A stretch of DNA of 64,000 nt from Clostridia bacterium (GTDB taxonomy: Bacteria > Bacillota > Clostridia > Oscillospirales > Acutalibacteraceae): contig CAAFXS010000076.1 of assembly GCA_900767025.1 (NCBI GenBank), forward strand, positions 11,368 through 75,367. The letters are read 5' to 3'. Position 1 is the stretch's first letter. Each line of letters begins with the position of its first letter. Positions 44,028 through 53,029 of this stretch are shown here, piece after piece. The notes beneath the pieces are model-generated. The model was not told the origin of the DNA. It saw only the letters and a list, made by a program, of their open reading frames with translations, and did no database searches. A program made the translations under genes and the position numbers.

Positions 44028-44852
44028 TTACTTTGTGCCTTGCGAAGAAATCTTCTTCTTTATAATTCTTAATAACTGTTGAGGTATTAATCCAACAATT
44101 AGGGGCCTAATGACATATATGTATGCCCATAATGGCATCTTTAACTGTTTAAACCCTTTGTACTTTACCACCGTTTCCTTGATGCGATTAATATATTTCT
44201 TTCTTGCATATGCCGCCCTATCTTGGCGAACATAATACAATCCGTCATCAATATTATGGAATTTTGCGCCATTTGCACACATCCTCATATATAAATCCGT
44301 ATCTTCACATCTGGTAGTTTCCCAAGAAACTCTGTATCCATTTACTGCATCTAAGCTTGTTTTTTTCATTATCGTCGTTGCATGTGCAACCACACTTCCG
44401 TGCAAAAAATCTCTTTTTACCGGGTCCTCTTTTCTTGGATGTACAATACCGAACTCTCCTGTTTCATCAAATGAAACCATCGCTGTTCCCACAACATCAA
44501 CATCAGGATGATTTGATACATAACTATACAGTATTTCTAATCTGTCATTTCTTGAATAATCATCAGCATCTTGCCTTACAACATAGTCAGCTTTTGCAAC
44601 AGAAAGACAGGAATTCAATGCGACCCTTAATCCACCATTTTGCCGGTTTCTTATTAACACAAAACGAGGATCATTGCCATATTCGTCATTTAAGAAATTC
44701 CATGTATCATCAGGAGACCCGTCATCGCAAATAACAAACTCCCATTCAGTAAAAGTTTGGTCTTTTATTGATTGTATGGCTTCTCTAACCACATCTTTGT
44801 TCTTGGAAGTATATATTCCCATAATGATTGAGAGCTTTGGCTTATTCTCCAT
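44028..44852 (-). CDS. Family 2 glycosyltransferase
   Basis: The 274-residue GT-A enzyme reads LSIIMGIYTSKNKDVVREAI, EFVICDDGSPDDTW, NGGLRVALNSCL and VVRQDADDYS (DxD), then a WETTRCEDTDLYMR segment with the catalytic-base region ED. It is an inverting enzyme of the WaaE/HyaD-like group that transfers one sugar to the growing repeat unit. AGGAGA precedes the ATG. Confidence 0.88.
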   Translation of the reverse strand: MENKPKLSIIMGIYTSKNKDVVREAIQSIKDQTFTEWEFVICDDGSPDDTWNFLNDEYGNDPRFVLIRNRQNGGLRVALNSCLSVAKADYVVRQDADDYSRNDRLEILYSYVSNHPDVDVVGTAMVSFDETGEFGIVHPRKEDPVKRDFLHGSVVAHATTIMKKTSLDAVNGYRVSWETTRCEDTDLYMRMCANGAKFHNIDDGLYYVRQDRAAYARKKYINRIKETVVKYKGFKQLKMPLWAYIYVIRPLIVGLIPQQLLRIIKKKISSQGTK

Positions 44853-44853
44853 T

Positions 44854-46005
44854 TTAATCTCCTAACAAATTCATATAATCTATTCTTTGATTTTCGAGCA
44901 TTACAGATCTATCATAATATTTTTTCGTTCTCTCATATGCTGCTTGTCCTATTTTATTGCATTTATCCCTGTCATTAATGAGTTCTGCCATTGCATTTTC
45001 TAATTCTAAAGCGTTTTTTGGTTCTACAAGGATACAGGATTTCCCATCTTCCATAACTTCCGAAGCACCCGGTATTTTCGTTGTTATTATTGCAACACCC
45101 AACGCACCTGCTTCTTGCAAAACCATTCCAAACCCTTCTCTGTACGTAGGGTGAACCAACACATTCATAGCGGAATAGTACTCGTTCATTCTTGAGCCAT
45201 CAACCATACCTGTCATAACAACCTGATCCGACTGACGTGCCCAATCAATCAATTCCTGCGGAACACCGCATCTGTCTTCAACAGGTCCTACAATTAGAAG
45301 CTTGGCTTTAGATTCTACCTCAGATAACGCCTTAAAGGCGGTCAATAATTCTGTACAACCTTTATCAGCTGAAATACGACCGACAAATCCATATACAAAA
45401 TCTTCAGCTTCAATCTTGTATTCTGTTCTTATTGTTTCACAGTGCCCTTGTTTCTTTTCTATATTGTAACTGTTAATATCCACACCTATTGTGCCACCCT
45501 TGCCAACAACAAGAGCCTTGCTTTCGGGGTATAATCCTTCATTGACAGCAAACATCTTATTCAAGTGACTAACCGCACGAATATCTGTGGAATTCTTACA
45601 AACTATTTTCTCAATAAATTTAAATATTTTTCTTGAAACGCCTTCTAATCCAACATAGCGTATTCCCCATTGACAGTAAAGCCTGATAGGGACCTTTACG
45701 ATTTTAGCTGCAATACTGGCATAACAGGCAGCATTAGGAGTTGAGTATTGCACCAAATCAAATTTTTGTTCTTTGAATATTTTAATAAACTGTCTTATAG
45801 AGGAAAGAGCTGAAAAATCAATTCCCCGAGACATTTTTACCGGGATAAAATGAATATACTCCGGTAAAGATTGCTCAAACGCTTTATCTTCATTACAGAT
45901 TAGAGTAACATCATAACCACATTTTTCGTAAAGATATTTTGCTGTTTCAACAACAAAAGTCTTCATTGTAATTGATACTGTCGTGCAAATGCATATTTTT
46001 TTCAT
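44854..46005 (-). CDS. Family 4 glycosyltransferase (PglA-like position)
   Basis: About 383 residues starting MKKICICTTVSITMKTFVVE, with YGFVGRISADKGCTELLTAF, VLVHPTYREGFGMVLQEAGA and GVAIITTKIPGASEVMEDGK. The order and motifs are those of GT4 enzymes such as CapJ/PglA that add the second sugar to undecaprenyl-linked bacillosamine or a similar primer, but the donor cannot be read from sequence. The start at 46005 follows AAGG; it overlaps no upstream gene if the longer reading is dropped. Confidence 0.85.
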   Translation of the reverse strand: MKKICICTTVSITMKTFVVETAKYLYEKCGYDVTLICNEDKAFEQSLPEYIHFIPVKMSRGIDFSALSSIRQFIKIFKEQKFDLVQYSTPNAACYASIAAKIVKVPIRLYCQWGIRYVGLEGVSRKIFKFIEKIVCKNSTDIRAVSHLNKMFAVNEGLYPESKALVVGKGGTIGVDINSYNIEKKQGHCETIRTEYKIEAEDFVYGFVGRISADKGCTELLTAFKALSEVESKAKLLIVGPVEDRCGVPQELIDWARQSDQVVMTGMVDGSRMNEYYSAMNVLVHPTYREGFGMVLQEAGALGVAIITTKIPGASEVMEDGKSCILVEPKNALELENAMAELINDRDKCNKIGQAAYERTKKYYDRSVMLENQRIDYMNLLGD

Positions 46006-46009
46006 TGTT

Positions 46010-46858
46010 TTACCTTGCCTCTTTTTTTGCTTTAACAATTGCCCCAACTTTTTCTCTTATAATTTGTAAATTCTTCTGATACATTTCTTCGCTATATTGA
46101 GCAACTTCTTTTTCTTTCATTCTAATATTTCTCACCCCATCAATGAAAATGTTCTTTATTTCCATTGGGTCTTTTACTACATTCGCATCACAAAAACCTC
46201 TTGAAAGTATTGCTGCTGTTGATCCTAAATGGTAATGTTCAGCAATGATATACTCTGCAGGAAGCATTCCGTAACCAACTCTTGCAATACCACCAAAACC
46301 ATATTTAATACCTTTATTTCTGAATTTCAAACACAAATCTTTTACAACATCACCGCAGAGTAGTTCAAACATAAAATCCAAATCATATGAAAGGTGCAAA
46401 TCATTTAGTCCGATATGAATTTCATCTATACCCGGAATTTCAAGAATTTCATCGATATTTTTCACAGCATCTGCTGTTTCTAACAACAATTGAGTCTTTG
46501 CCCTGCCGCCTACTAATTTCACGAATGTTTTGACTTCATCAGCAGTTTTAAACATAGGGAGCATTATAACATCTGCCCCTGCTTTAACGGTACTGTCAAT
46601 TTCCTTTTCCGAACTACAATATTCTTCTGTTGCCTCATGAATTGGATTAATACGAACTAACAATTCTGCATTAGTAACAACCGGTCTAATGAGTTCAATA
46701 TCGGAAATTGTATGATGATTTTTAACAGTATCCATACCATCCTGTCTAATATCCTTACCAATATACTCCATATCAATCCAAATTCTGTCAACACCTGCAT
46801 CTTGAGCGATTCTTGCAGTAATTGGATTATTAGTTATGTACATTAAAGTTAATGCCAT
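46010..46858 (-). CDS. HpcH/HpaI-family aldolase
   Basis: The protein (282 residues from Met 46858) is a TIM barrel of the HpcH/HpaI aldolase/citrate lyase type. Visible parts are GVDRIWIDMEYIGK (metal Glu region), ADVIMLPMFKTADEVKTFVK, KTQLLLETADAVKNIDEIL and GIDEIHIGLNDLHLSYDLDF. These enzymes cleave or form C-C bonds between pyruvate or a related enolate and an aldehyde. Next to sugar-modifying genes it may make a higher-carbon or branched sugar acid for the polysaccharide. GGGAG precedes Met 46858 at 8 bases; the Met two codons earlier is too close. Confidence 0.83.
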   Translation of the reverse strand: MALTLMYITNNPITARIAQDAGVDRIWIDMEYIGKDIRQDGMDTVKNHHTISDIELIRPVVTNAELLVRINPIHEATEEYCSSEKEIDSTVKAGADVIMLPMFKTADEVKTFVKLVGGRAKTQLLLETADAVKNIDEILEIPGIDEIHIGLNDLHLSYDLDFMFELLCGDVVKDLCLKFRNKGIKYGFGGIARVGYGMLPAEYIIAEHYHLGSTAAILSRGFCDANVVKDPMEIKNIFIDGVRNIRMKEKEVAQYSEEMYQKNLQIIREKVGAIVKAKKEAR

Positions 46859-46959
46859 TTTCATTCTCCCTAAACTACTCTTCTGTATTGGCCAACCTAT
46901 GTTACTTAATTTATGAGTGTATAAAACTTAAATTTCTCATTGTATAATCAGTGAAATTT

Positions 46960-47574
46960 TCATTTTATCTTTCTTACAGGTACTCCAACATAAGTACCAC
47001 TTTCTGTTATATCCCTAACTACTGTTGCACCGGCACCGATAATGCAATCGGCGCAAATGTTTATATTATTCTTAACGCAAGCACCGACGCAAATATGTGT
47101 TGACTTGCCAACCATTACTGTTCCTGCAAGTGTTGCATTTGGCGAAATGTGAACATAATCACCAAGCACATTATCGTGTTCCACAACAGCTCCGGTGTTG
47201 ATTATGCAGTGCTTACCGATTTTTGTGCTTGGGTTAACAACCGCATTTGCCATAATTACCGTGCCCTCACCAATGGTTGTATCCAGCTTTGAAACAACAG
47301 CTTTTGGATGAACGGCAGTATGCCATTTCACATCAAGACTTTTTGCAATTTTTTCCCTAATATGCGAATTACCGATAGCAATAACAAATTCACAGTCAGT
47401 AAACTTTTTATAGTCATCTATTCTTCCAAGTACAGGAAAACCAATTATTGTTTTGCCTTGAATTTCATTGTCATCATCAAGAAAACCTTTTACAACATTT
47501 CCGTTTGAAGCAACTATATCTGCAATAACCTTACCGTGTCCGCTGGCACCGATAATTACTATTTCTTTAGACAT
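46960..47574 (-). CDS. NeuD/PglD-like sugar O/N-acetyltransferase
   Basis: The 204-residue protein has a Rossmann-like N-terminal part (EIVIIGASGHGKVIADIVAS) and a left-handed beta-helix of hexapeptide repeats (GEGTVIMANAVVNPSTKIGK, HCIINTGAVVEHDNVLGD). PglD acetylates UDP-4-amino-sugars to give UDP-diNAc-bacillosamine; NeuD relatives O-acetylate sialic acid. The neighbours (sugar transferase, PLP aminotransferase, 4,6-dehydratase) favour the PglD role. It overlaps the sugar transferase gene by 8 bases. About 100 bases without a gene follow before the aldolase. Confidence 0.88.
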   Translation of the reverse strand: MSKEIVIIGASGHGKVIADIVASNGNVVKGFLDDDNEIQGKTIIGFPVLGRIDDYKKFTDCEFVIAIGNSHIREKIAKSLDVKWHTAVHPKAVVSKLDTTIGEGTVIMANAVVNPSTKIGKHCIINTGAVVEHDNVLGDYVHISPNATLAGTVMVGKSTHICVGACVKNNINICADCIIGAGATVVRDITESGTYVGVPVRKIK

Positions 47575-48190
47575 TTACCGTTTCCTCTATTTCATTACCC
47601 ATAAATTCTTCCATAGTGGCACTTGTTTCAGAGCTGATACCGTCATGCCGAAGAACATTTACAACCGTCATAAACAGTATTTTTATATCCATAATGATTG
47701 AATAATTTTCAACATATTCAACATCCATATTGAATTTATCTTCCCAGCTAACAGTATTTCTGCCATTTACCTGTGCCCAACCTGAAAGCCCCGGTCTTAC
47801 CTCATGGCGCCTGTGCTGATGCTCATTATACCTTGGTAAATACCTAACCAACAAAGGCCTTGGTCCGATTACCGACATATCACCCTTTAAAATATTGAAA
47901 AGTTCAGGAAGCTCGTCAATGCTCGTTGAACGAAGGAATTTTCCAAACTTTGTCAACCTGACCTCGTCAGGAAGGAACTCTCCGTTTTCATCCCTCTCAT
48001 CAGTCATTGTTCGAAACTTCATCAAAGTAAATATTTTTTCATCCTTGCCGGGTCTTTCCTGTTTAAACAAAACAGGACTGCCAAGCTTTGTTCTTACCAA
48101 TATTGCAGTTACAATGAGCACCGGTGAAAGAATGATTATTGCTATTAATGATGAAAATATGTCAAAAAATCGTTTTATGTACTTATACAT
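47567..48190 (-). CDS. Initiating sugar-phosphate transferase (PglC-like)
   Basis: The 207-residue protein has one N-terminal membrane helix (FFDIFSSLIAIIILSPVLIV) and the catalytic core of small polyprenyl-phosphate phosphoglycosyltransferases: GSPVLFKQERPGKDEKIFTL, MKFRTMTDERDENGEFLPDE and VIGPRPLLVRYLPRYN. It moves a sugar-1-phosphate, here probably diNAc-bacillosamine-1-phosphate, onto undecaprenyl phosphate to start the repeat unit. ATG 48190 follows GAGG. Confidence 0.93.
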   Translation of the reverse strand: MYKYIKRFFDIFSSLIAIIILSPVLIVTAILVRTKLGSPVLFKQERPGKDEKIFTLMKFRTMTDERDENGEFLPDEVRLTKFGKFLRSTSIDELPELFNILKGDMSVIGPRPLLVRYLPRYNEHQHRRHEVRPGLSGWAQVNGRNTVSWEDKFNMDVEYVENYSIIMDIKILFMTVVNVLRHDGISSETSATMEEFMGNEIEETVNV

Positions 48191-48230
48191 AACTACCTCA
48201 ACCAATCTGATTTCTCTATAGTAATTCTAT

Positions 48231-49616
48231 CTATATCTTAAATTCTGCAATGCATTCATCAATGCTTTTGTACAACTCGAAATTATTACATCCTGTTCTC
48301 TTCATTACTTTTTTAATCTGTTCCTTATCCTCGTCGCTATAATATGATATGTGCCACTTAGCGTTGTCGCTCCTTGGAGTGTGCCCGCCGTCAATATAAC
48401 TTGCTGCCTTCAAGACCGAGAAACAATCAGCCGGCAGCTCCTGAACATTCTTCAACATACAAAGCTCTTCTATCACTTCTTTTGTTCTGCAAGCCTGCTC
48501 CATAATAAATCTTTTGTAAACAGCAGATTTGGCTTTTTCGTCATGCTCAAAATCATTCTTATGTATAATGCCGTCACTGTCCGTATAGATTCCAGTTTGA
48601 CCGAATAATACTTGTTCAAGCATTTCTGCTTTTGGGAAATGTATATTATCTTTCCTCAAAAACCGTTTACGGTGTTGCGTTGCATAAGCAATATTTAACC
48701 GTATAAAGTCCAGCAAACTGTCCTCGTTGAGGGTTTCTAAGCCTAAATTCCGTACCTTCCACAATGCGGATAGCTCATTAAAATCACAGCCTGTTTGTGT
48801 AGCTTTTACCAAAAACTCAAAATATTCATAATCAGGTTCTGAAAACGAATGCCCAAGAACATAAATGTCTGTAAAATCCTCTATATGTACACCATCTAAC
48901 ATCATGAATTCACACAAATCATCAATGTTATCCTGAATGTGCTTATCCGTTTCATACAGAGCATTCTCTATAAGGTATAAGCCTTGCAACCTTTTGCTCT
49001 TCTTTCCTGCAAGGGTACGAACAAATTTTTGTTCCATTAATTCAGGAAAAGCAAGTTCAGGATGGGTTGAATGCCCAAATATAATACTTTCAGGATCATC
49101 AGCCTCTCCGTGAATGTGGTAATCATTAATCTCATCCACGCCAAAGCATTTCTCCAATGTATCTGTATAATTAAAATTTATGAAATAACAACTATCATCA
49201 AATCTATATCCTGAATCTGACGGGTTAATGACAATAGACTTAATCCAATCTCCAAATGTCTTTCGTAATATTTCCTGAGCCTCTTGCACAACCTTCTGTA
49301 GCTTTCCAAGCCCTCTGTTAGTTTTCTTAAAATAGTTAATGATATTTTGATCATCCAATAAAGCAATTGAGGACTCAAAATTCCAGAAAAACTCCTCCGG
49401 TAAGGATGTAGGACTAAATATATCACCAAATATCATTTCAACCGGTGTAATCAGAGTGCCGTATTCATTGATAATGGTTTTAATCCGTAGTTCTTTAACA
49501 ATATCATGAATGTTGTTTCTGTAATACTCTTTGAACTGATCATACGATGTGGGAAGTCCCTGCCAACGGTCAAATCCGTTTCCTATCAAAAAGAGTTTTC
49601 TGTACTTGCTCTTCAA
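48231..49616 (-). CDS. AbiH-family phage abortive-infection protein
   Basis: The 461-residue protein carries the AbiH marks: LFLIGNGFDRWQGLPTSYDQ at 8-27, INFNYTDTLE at 146-155, YHIHG at 166-170 and IIFGHS at 178-183. AbiH from Lactococcus causes abortive infection; its mechanism is not settled. Residues beyond about 350 form an extra C-terminal region (ELCMLKNVQELPADCFSVLK and onward) not obvious in the core family. The start is TTG 49616, well spaced after GGAGG. It lies between the aminotransferase and sugar-transferase genes with short gaps, so it should be transcribed with polysaccharide synthesis. Confidence 0.85.
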   Translation of the reverse strand: MKSKYRKLFLIGNGFDRWQGLPTSYDQFKEYYRNNIHDIVKELRIKTIINEYGTLITPVEMIFGDIFSPTSLPEEFFWNFESSIALLDDQNIINYFKKTNRGLGKLQKVVQEAQEILRKTFGDWIKSIVINPSDSGYRFDDSCYFINFNYTDTLEKCFGVDEINDYHIHGEADDPESIIFGHSTHPELAFPELMEQKFVRTLAGKKSKRLQGLYLIENALYETDKHIQDNIDDLCEFMMLDGVHIEDFTDIYVLGHSFSEPDYEYFEFLVKATQTGCDFNELSALWKVRNLGLETLNEDSLLDFIRLNIAYATQHRKRFLRKDNIHFPKAEMLEQVLFGQTGIYTDSDGIIHKNDFEHDEKAKSAVYKRFIMEQACRTKEVIEELCMLKNVQELPADCFSVLKAASYIDGGHTPRSDNAKWHISYYSDEDKEQIKKVMKRTGCNNFELYKSIDECIAEFKI

Positions 49617-49629
49617 AAAACAACCTCCG

Positions 49630-50850
49630 TTACTTAAAACAGCAACGTATTACCTCAATAATCCTATCCTGCTGTTCAGGGGTCATTTTGTTATCGCTGG
49701 GAAGACAAAGACCACGGTTGAAAATATTCATTCCAACATCCTCCGCTTCACCTGCGATATACGCATTTGTCCTTGCTCTGCCGTTACCGTTACGAGTAAC
49801 AAATCCGTTCATTCTGTAAATCGGCTGCATATGCATAGGTTTCCAAATCGGTCTGCCCTCTGCATTGATTTCCGCCAACTTGTCAAGAATTTCGTGAGGG
49901 CAGGATTTACCGGGTTCTGAATTATAGCAATAATCCTGCTCACCCCTAACCTGCTTGCACATTGCATCTTCGTCAATAATCAGGCAGGACAGCCAAAAGT
50001 TTGGTTCACTGTTTTCCTCATCATAAGGGTTCATTGACACAGGCAGGTCTTTTAAACCCTCTTTATATCTGTTATAAATCGCTTTCTTTTGAGCGATATG
50101 CTCCTCGAGATAAGGGATTTGACCTCTTACAACACCTGCTATAACATTGCTCATACGGTAGTTGTAGCCGAGCTCCTCGTGCTGATACCAAGGAGCATTT
50201 TCCCTTGACTGAGTTGACCACTTGCGTACCTTGTTTGCAGCCTCAAGGCTGTCTGTCAAAAGCATACCGCCTGATGAACCGGTGATAATCTTGTTACCGT
50301 TAAAGCTGATGCAATTGTATGCACCGAAGGAACCTGTTTGAACGCCCTTATATGTAGCACCCAAGGATTCAGCAGCATCCTCAACAATTGTTGCACCGTG
50401 CTTATCACATATGGCTTTAATTTCATCAATCTTACCGGGAGTTCCGTAAAGGTGTGCTACAACTACAACCTTTACCTCCGGATAAAGCTTAAAGGCTTTT
50501 TCCAAAGCAACAGGGTCCATATTCCAGGTATCGTATTCAGTGTCGATGAATACAGGTACGCCGCCCTCGTAAACAACAGGGTTAACCGTGGCGTCAAAGG
50601 TCATATCAGAGCAGAATACCTTGTCACCGGGCTTAACACCGGCAAGCTTCATAGCAAGGTGAAGAGCCGCCGTACCGGCAGAAAGGGCAACTGCATATTT
50701 GCAGCCAACCTTTTCACAAATTTGCTTTTCCACCTCGTTTATATTCTCGCCAACAGTTGACATCCAGTTGGTTTCGTATGCTTTTGTAACATACTTTAGC
50801 TCATCACCGTGCATTGTCGGTGATGACAGCCATATTTTTTCATCCGACAT
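49630..50850 (-). CDS. DegT/DnrJ/EryC1/StrS aminotransferase (PglE-like)
   Basis: The 406-residue PLP enzyme begins IWLSSPTMHGDELKYVTKAY and includes AVALSAGTAALHLAMKLAGV, DAAESLGATYKG and YNCISFNGNKIITGSSGG, where the Lys after FNGN binds PLP. It should aminate the C4 keto group made by the dehydratase encoded just upstream, giving a UDP-4-amino-4,6-dideoxy sugar on the way to bacillosamine. AAGGAG precedes the ATG. The gene is 13 bases upstream of the AbiH gene and 15 downstream of the dehydratase gene. Confidence 0.93.
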   Translation of the reverse strand: MSDEKIWLSSPTMHGDELKYVTKAYETNWMSTVGENINEVEKQICEKVGCKYAVALSAGTAALHLAMKLAGVKPGDKVFCSDMTFDATVNPVVYEGGVPVFIDTEYDTWNMDPVALEKAFKLYPEVKVVVVAHLYGTPGKIDEIKAICDKHGATIVEDAAESLGATYKGVQTGSFGAYNCISFNGNKIITGSSGGMLLTDSLEAANKVRKWSTQSRENAPWYQHEELGYNYRMSNVIAGVVRGQIPYLEEHIAQKKAIYNRYKEGLKDLPVSMNPYDEENSEPNFWLSCLIIDEDAMCKQVRGEQDYCYNSEPGKSCPHEILDKLAEINAEGRPIWKPMHMQPIYRMNGFVTRNGNGRARTNAYIAGEAEDVGMNIFNRGLCLPSDNKMTPEQQDRIIEVIRCCFK

Positions 50851-50865
50851 TTGTATCTCCTTAAA

Positions 50866-52860
50866 TTAAGCTAATACGGTTTCTTTATCAACAATACTAT
50901 GTTCTTCAACAATGTATGAACACACAGCTTTCTCTGTCTCTGCAACATTCCCGTTAACATCCTCGGGATGTTTGTAGGTAGGAACCACTGACCTAAGTGC
51001 TTCTCTCGCTATATCGTCGTCTCCCGTTAAGCATGCATCCTGCAATATATTAAGCTTATTTTCTATTTCTTCGGCAGATATCGGTATATCTCGCTCAATA
51101 AAAATCATACTGTTCTCTGTTTTGTCAAGTTCTTCGGTCTTAACCAACAGTTCTTCAAACAATTTTTCACCGGGTCGGAGTCCTGTTTCAACTATTTCTA
51201 TACCCTGAACACCCGATAACCTAATCATATTTTCTGCAAGGTCTAAAATCCTGACAGGTTGTCCCATATCAAGAACAAAGAGTTCACCGTTTTTTGCCAT
51301 AGCACCGCTTTGTAAAACAAGCTGTGATGCCTCCGGTATTGTCATAAAATACCTTATGATGCGTTTGTCTGTAATTGTAACAGGACCACCGTTGGCAATC
51401 TGCCTTTTAAACAACGGAATAACCGAACCTGCACTTCCGAGAACATTGCCAAATCTTGTTGCGCTGCACCTTACAGTACCTCTTGTACTAAAGCTTTGCA
51501 CAAGCATTTCGCACATTCTCTTTGTTGCGCCCATAACATTGGTTTGGTTAACTGCTTTATCGGTTGAAACCATCATAAAGCGCTCTGCACCGAATTCTTC
51601 ACACAGCTCAAGAACAACCTTTGTTCCAAACACATTGTTTTCTATAGCCTCAATACAGTTATGTTCCATCAGCGGAACATGCTTGTGAGCAGCCGCATTA
51701 ATAACAATTTGAGGATGATATGCATCAAACACTCTGCGCATTGCGGATTTGTTTGTTATTGATGCAATTTCTACCCTTAAGTCAAGATTTACGCCGTATT
51801 TGATTTTAAGTTCCTGCTGAACATCATAAACACCGTTTTCGTATATGTCGAGAATTACAATTTGCTTTGGACTCATCTTGGCAAGCTGTCGGCAAAGCTC
51901 TGACCCTATCGAACCACCGCCGCCTGTAATAAGGACAACCTTGTTGGCGTAATATTCATTCGTTTTGTCATCAGATACTTCAACTTGCTTTCTAAATAGC
52001 AAATCTTCAATTTCAAATTCACGAAGCTGTCTTTTGCTTCCTGCCACCTGCATTGTCGGGTAATCGTAAACCTTTATTTTACATCCGGTCTGTTTGTAAT
52101 ACTCGTAAAGCTCTCTTTTCTTTTCAGCTTCAACTTGAGGTAATGCAAGAATTATTTCCTGAATTTTATACTCTTTAAGTGTCTCAAATGTAGCTTCTTT
52201 TTCCGAAAAAACCGGAATGCCATGAATTTCACGACCGATTTTGGTATTCGATTCGTCAATAAAGCATCTTGGAGTATACGCCGAATTACGATTATTTAAT
52301 AAATCTTCCGCTAAGCTGACTCCCGCAGTACCTGCACCGACAATTGCAACCTTTATCTTATGTGAATCATCATTTTTTTTGACATCCACATGAGCAAACA
52401 CCTTTAAGAGAAATCTTAACAGCTTTCCTTTAGGTGTTAACTCGTTACCGCATTTAAAGCAATAGCGGTACATCATTCTCATACCCAAAGCAAGAAGTGT
52501 ATTAACACATACAAGCGCAAGCATTATTGCAAAGGAAAATCGATTAATTTTTAAGAGACCTTGCAATACATATTCCAACAAAATAAACATAACTGCGGAT
52601 ATAAAATCAGTCGCAAGCAACCTTATGTAGCATTGAATACCACCGAAACGCCAAATCTGTTTATAAATATCACCCACAAATCGGCAGGACAAAATACAGG
52701 CAAGTGCTAAAACGGAATTAATCAAAACATCTGTCCAACTAAATGCCAAATACGACCTATAAATTTTGAGAAGTACAGCATCTGTCAGAACAAATGCAAT
52801 AACATCGTACAAAACCAACATCCAGCGAATATGTAATTTTGAAGGTTTAACATATTTCAT
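50866..52860 (-). CDS. Membrane nucleoside-diphosphate-sugar 4,6-dehydratase (PglF/CapD-like)
   Basis: About 664 residues: four N-terminal membrane helices, a first Rossmann segment (VAIVGAGTAGVSLAEDLL) and a second, catalytic SDR domain (VVLITGGGGSIGSELCRQLA, RFMMVSTDKAVNQTNVMGAT, CSATRFGNVLGSAGSVIPLF). The usual YxxxK is replaced by the TDKAxxxxxxMG type seen in PglF/WbpM. It makes a UDP-4-keto-6-deoxy-GlcNAc, the first step of bacillosamine synthesis. Two starts are possible: 52860 (AGGG at good distance) and 52878 (AGGTGA too close); the former is used. It is the first gene of the polysaccharide locus. Confidence 0.93.
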   Translation of the reverse strand: MKYVKPSKLHIRWMLVLYDVIAFVLTDAVLLKIYRSYLAFSWTDVLINSVLALACILSCRFVGDIYKQIWRFGGIQCYIRLLATDFISAVMFILLEYVLQGLLKINRFSFAIMLALVCVNTLLALGMRMMYRYCFKCGNELTPKGKLLRFLLKVFAHVDVKKNDDSHKIKVAIVGAGTAGVSLAEDLLNNRNSAYTPRCFIDESNTKIGREIHGIPVFSEKEATFETLKEYKIQEIILALPQVEAEKKRELYEYYKQTGCKIKVYDYPTMQVAGSKRQLREFEIEDLLFRKQVEVSDDKTNEYYANKVVLITGGGGSIGSELCRQLAKMSPKQIVILDIYENGVYDVQQELKIKYGVNLDLRVEIASITNKSAMRRVFDAYHPQIVINAAAHKHVPLMEHNCIEAIENNVFGTKVVLELCEEFGAERFMMVSTDKAVNQTNVMGATKRMCEMLVQSFSTRGTVRCSATRFGNVLGSAGSVIPLFKRQIANGGPVTITDKRIIRYFMTIPEASQLVLQSGAMAKNGELFVLDMGQPVRILDLAENMIRLSGVQGIEIVETGLRPGEKLFEELLVKTEELDKTENSMIFIERDIPISAEEIENKLNILQDACLTGDDDIAREALRSVVPTYKHPEDVNGNVAETEKAVCSYIVEEHSIVDKETVLA

Positions 52861-52919
52861 TTTTCTCGCCCTAATCATTCACCTAAAAAAATGACAAATA
52901 AACAGTTTTATTTAGTATA

Positions 52920-52949
52920 ATTATATATCAACCGTTCACAATTTGTCAA
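52920..52949 (-). promoter_or_regulatory. Promoter of the polysaccharide locus
   Basis: TTGACA at 52949-52944 and TATAAT at 52925-52920 on the minus strand, with an 18-base spacer. No other convincing promoter was found among the closely packed genes down to glf, so it may drive about 20 kb. Confidence 0.8.
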
Positions 52950-53006
52950 TATATATACTAATCATTAATATTCTGTTTATTAAAATTAGGGGCATTATGA
53001 CAAAAA

Positions 53007-53029
53007 ACAGGTTGGATGAACCAACCTGT
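53007..53029 (-). terminator. Terminator after the ChbG-type deacetylase gene
   Basis: On the minus strand the stem ACAGGTTGGT/ACCAACCTGT is followed by TTTTTTG. The stop codon of the deacetylase gene touches the hairpin. It insulates the carbohydrate operon from the polysaccharide locus. Confidence 0.9.
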
